This document shows positions 62,775-64,000 of a stretch of 64,000 nt of DNA, in pieces. The translations under genes were made by a program, and so were the position numbers. The notes below the pieces were generated by a model. It did no database searches. It was given only the letters and a program-made list of their open reading frames with translations, and was not told the DNA's origin. The stretch is from Bradyrhizobium guangdongense (GTDB taxonomy: Bacteria > Pseudomonadota > Alphaproteobacteria > Rhizobiales > Xanthobacteraceae), in assembly GCF_004114975.1 (NCBI RefSeq), contig NZ_CP030051.1:2480001-2544000 (forward strand). Reading direction: 5' to 3'. Each line of letters begins with the position of its first letter. The stretch's first letter is position 1.

Positions 62775-63915
62775 ATGTTTCGGGCTGAATTCAGTGATGA
62801 AGCGAGATTCTCGCAGCTCGTGGGCGCGATCTACGATTGCGCGCTGGCGCCGCAGAGGTGGCGGGACACTCTGGCGAGCCTTGCTTCCCTTTTGCGCAGC
62901 GCCGGGAGCTCCGTCATCATCAATGAGAGCCACGATACGAAGGCCGGTCACATATTCGAGCATGGCGTCGACCAGAAGTACTTGCGCCTTTTCTTTGAGC
63001 GTCACGCGGCAGAAGACTTGCGCGATCCGGTTCAGCAGAGGGCCGTCCTCGGCATTCCAAAAACATTGAAGCTGCTGTGCAGCGAGCAGCCAACGGCCAG
63101 GGAGTTTTTCGAGAACTACCTGGGTTCGCAAGGTCTGGGCGACTCGATTGCCGTTCAGATCCTTCACTCCGGACGTCGGATTGGGTGGCTTTCGACGGCT
63201 CGCACAGGCGTTCAACCAGTATTTGGCCGGCACGAGCGAGCCCTGATGCAGCTGCTGTCGCCGCATTTGTGTCAAGCGCTTGCGCTTTCAGATGCACTCG
63301 ATTTGGCCACTCTGACGGCGTCCAATCTCGAAAGGACCATTGATGCCCTGGCCGCGGGCCTATTTTTCACTGATGGAGGAGGGCGGGTGGTCCATCTAAA
63401 CCAATCTGCGCAGCGGCTCCTTGAGAACGGAGACGGCGTTCGACTTGTTGGGAGTCGGCTGGTCATAACGGATCGCGCCGCGAACGCCCTCCTCGCGAGA
63501 GCATTGACTGCGCACGACTATAAAGAAGTTGCGCCGGTTGCCGTGGGTACAATCCTAGCGATACCTGAAGGTGCCAGCCATGGCTATCTGGCGAGCGTGC
63601 TGCCGCTCGATGGGGGCATACGGCGCGACTTGATGGCTCCTTTTCGTGCGAAAGCCTGCATCTTCATGCAGGGCGGCGCGACCGTCAGGTGAGGCTCTTG
63701 CGCAGCTTTATGGACTGACCGATGCTGAACTAAGGGTTCTGCTCGGACTGATGCCAGGGTTGAGCCTCAAGGAAGTTGGTAAGGCGCTTGGCCTAGGCGA
63801 GCCCACCGTGAAAACTCACCTGCAGCGTATCTTCCTAAAGACAGGTATGAGCCGACAGTCCGAGCTAGTTCGCCTTTTAATGGCTCACACTCCTCCGTTG
63901 CGCTCAAGCCGATAG
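62775..63915 (+). pseudogene. LuxR-family transcriptional regulator, frameshifted before the DNA-binding domain
   Basis: From ATG 62775 the frame gives about 305 residues with a PAS-like middle (AAGLFFTDGGGRVVHLNQSA) similar to the regulator at 57110, then stops at 63692 after FMQGGATVR. The rest continues one frame over: SGEALAQLYGLTDAELRVLL, then LGEPTVKTHLQRIFLKTGMS to the stop at 63915. One base lost or gained near 63685 separates sensor from helix-turn-helix. It is either recently broken or a sequencing error. Confidence 0.82.
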
Positions 63916-64000
63916 CAGACAGTTCCTAAAGCGGAATTCGGTAAAGCGGGGACTCAACTTAGGACGGGATGCTTGTCCGACTAAGACTGTCGATCGGCGC

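Noticed and set aside
1-64000. CRISPR arrays
   Set aside because: No regularly spaced direct repeats of 24-40 bp were noticed and no cas-like proteins are encoded.
1-64000. tRNA, rRNA or known riboswitch
   Set aside because: No cloverleaf ending, rRNA-like block or recognisable riboswitch core was noticed. A covariance-model scan would be needed to exclude small RNAs.

Overview
The window looks like chromosome of a Bradyrhizobium-type alphaproteobacterium (Rhizobiales). This is an inference from GC-rich coding, DUF3606 proteins, a rhizobial SRAP/LigD-type ligase cluster, a FixK-like regulator, PEPxxWA-CTERM proteins and abundant IS remnants; no rRNA or tRNA gene was found to anchor it. Gene density is low and about a dozen genes carry visible lesions (frameshifts, in-frame amber codons, IS insertions), so much of it reads as a plastic accessory region.

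Layout. 1-2.8 kb: NRAMP metal transporter (cut by the window edge), a frameshifted PhyH-type dioxygenase and small stress-type proteins. 3.0-4.5 kb: decayed IS1182-family element. 4.6-8.5 kb: ABC substrate-binding protein, two NTF2-like proteins, an SDR and a divergent LysR regulator; the last four are bracketed by two copies of a ~95-bp direct repeat. 8.7-13.6 kb: signalling (triple-PAS chemoreceptor, dCache-PAS-GGDEF cyclase translationally coupled to a PilZ protein). 13.8-19.1 kb: tyrosine recombinase, an intact IS21-family element with an 8-bp target duplication sitting in the 3' end of a methyltransferase gene, and a broken ABC substrate-binding gene. 19.6-22.2 kb: DNA-damage cluster (SRAP/HMCES protein, zinc-ribbon protein, C2H2-like small protein, ATP-dependent DNA ligase, lysine-rich DUF3606-like protein). 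22.7-26.5 kb: island of very small proteins. 26.7-30.8 kb: secreted protein, FAD monooxygenase, Crp/Fnr regulator, receiver-like protein and small proteins. 31-42 kb: sparse, degraded region with a lipoprotein gene broken by one amber codon, IS1182 and IS701 fragments, a membrane diguanylate cyclase, a truncated hybrid kinase, two VOC proteins, a double-glycine bacteriocin-like precursor and a decayed cold-shock gene. 42.8-45.6 kb: PilZ protein and an intact IS5-family element inserted in a fixK-like gene; both halves of that gene can be rejoined exactly across the insertion. 45.9-50 kb: small and unknown genes. 50.2-54.5 kb: hybrid histidine kinase and NarL-type regulator lying between two PEPxxWA-CTERM exported proteins. 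54.8-57 kb: exported proteins including a dienelactone-hydrolase-like enzyme. 57.1-63.9 kb: TauE/SafE permease, LrgA, LrgB and an amidase bracketed by two paralogous LuxR regulators, one of them frameshifted.

How the parts fit. Two diguanylate cyclases (one with, one without an inhibitory I-site) and two PilZ proteins point to c-di-GMP signalling. The kinase/regulator pair between the exported PEPxxWA proteins suggests regulated surface display. The SRAP-ligase block suggests DNA damage tolerance. The strongest candidate for something undescribed is the orphan double-glycine peptide at 37.4 kb; the best-documented events are the two precisely reconstructable IS insertions.
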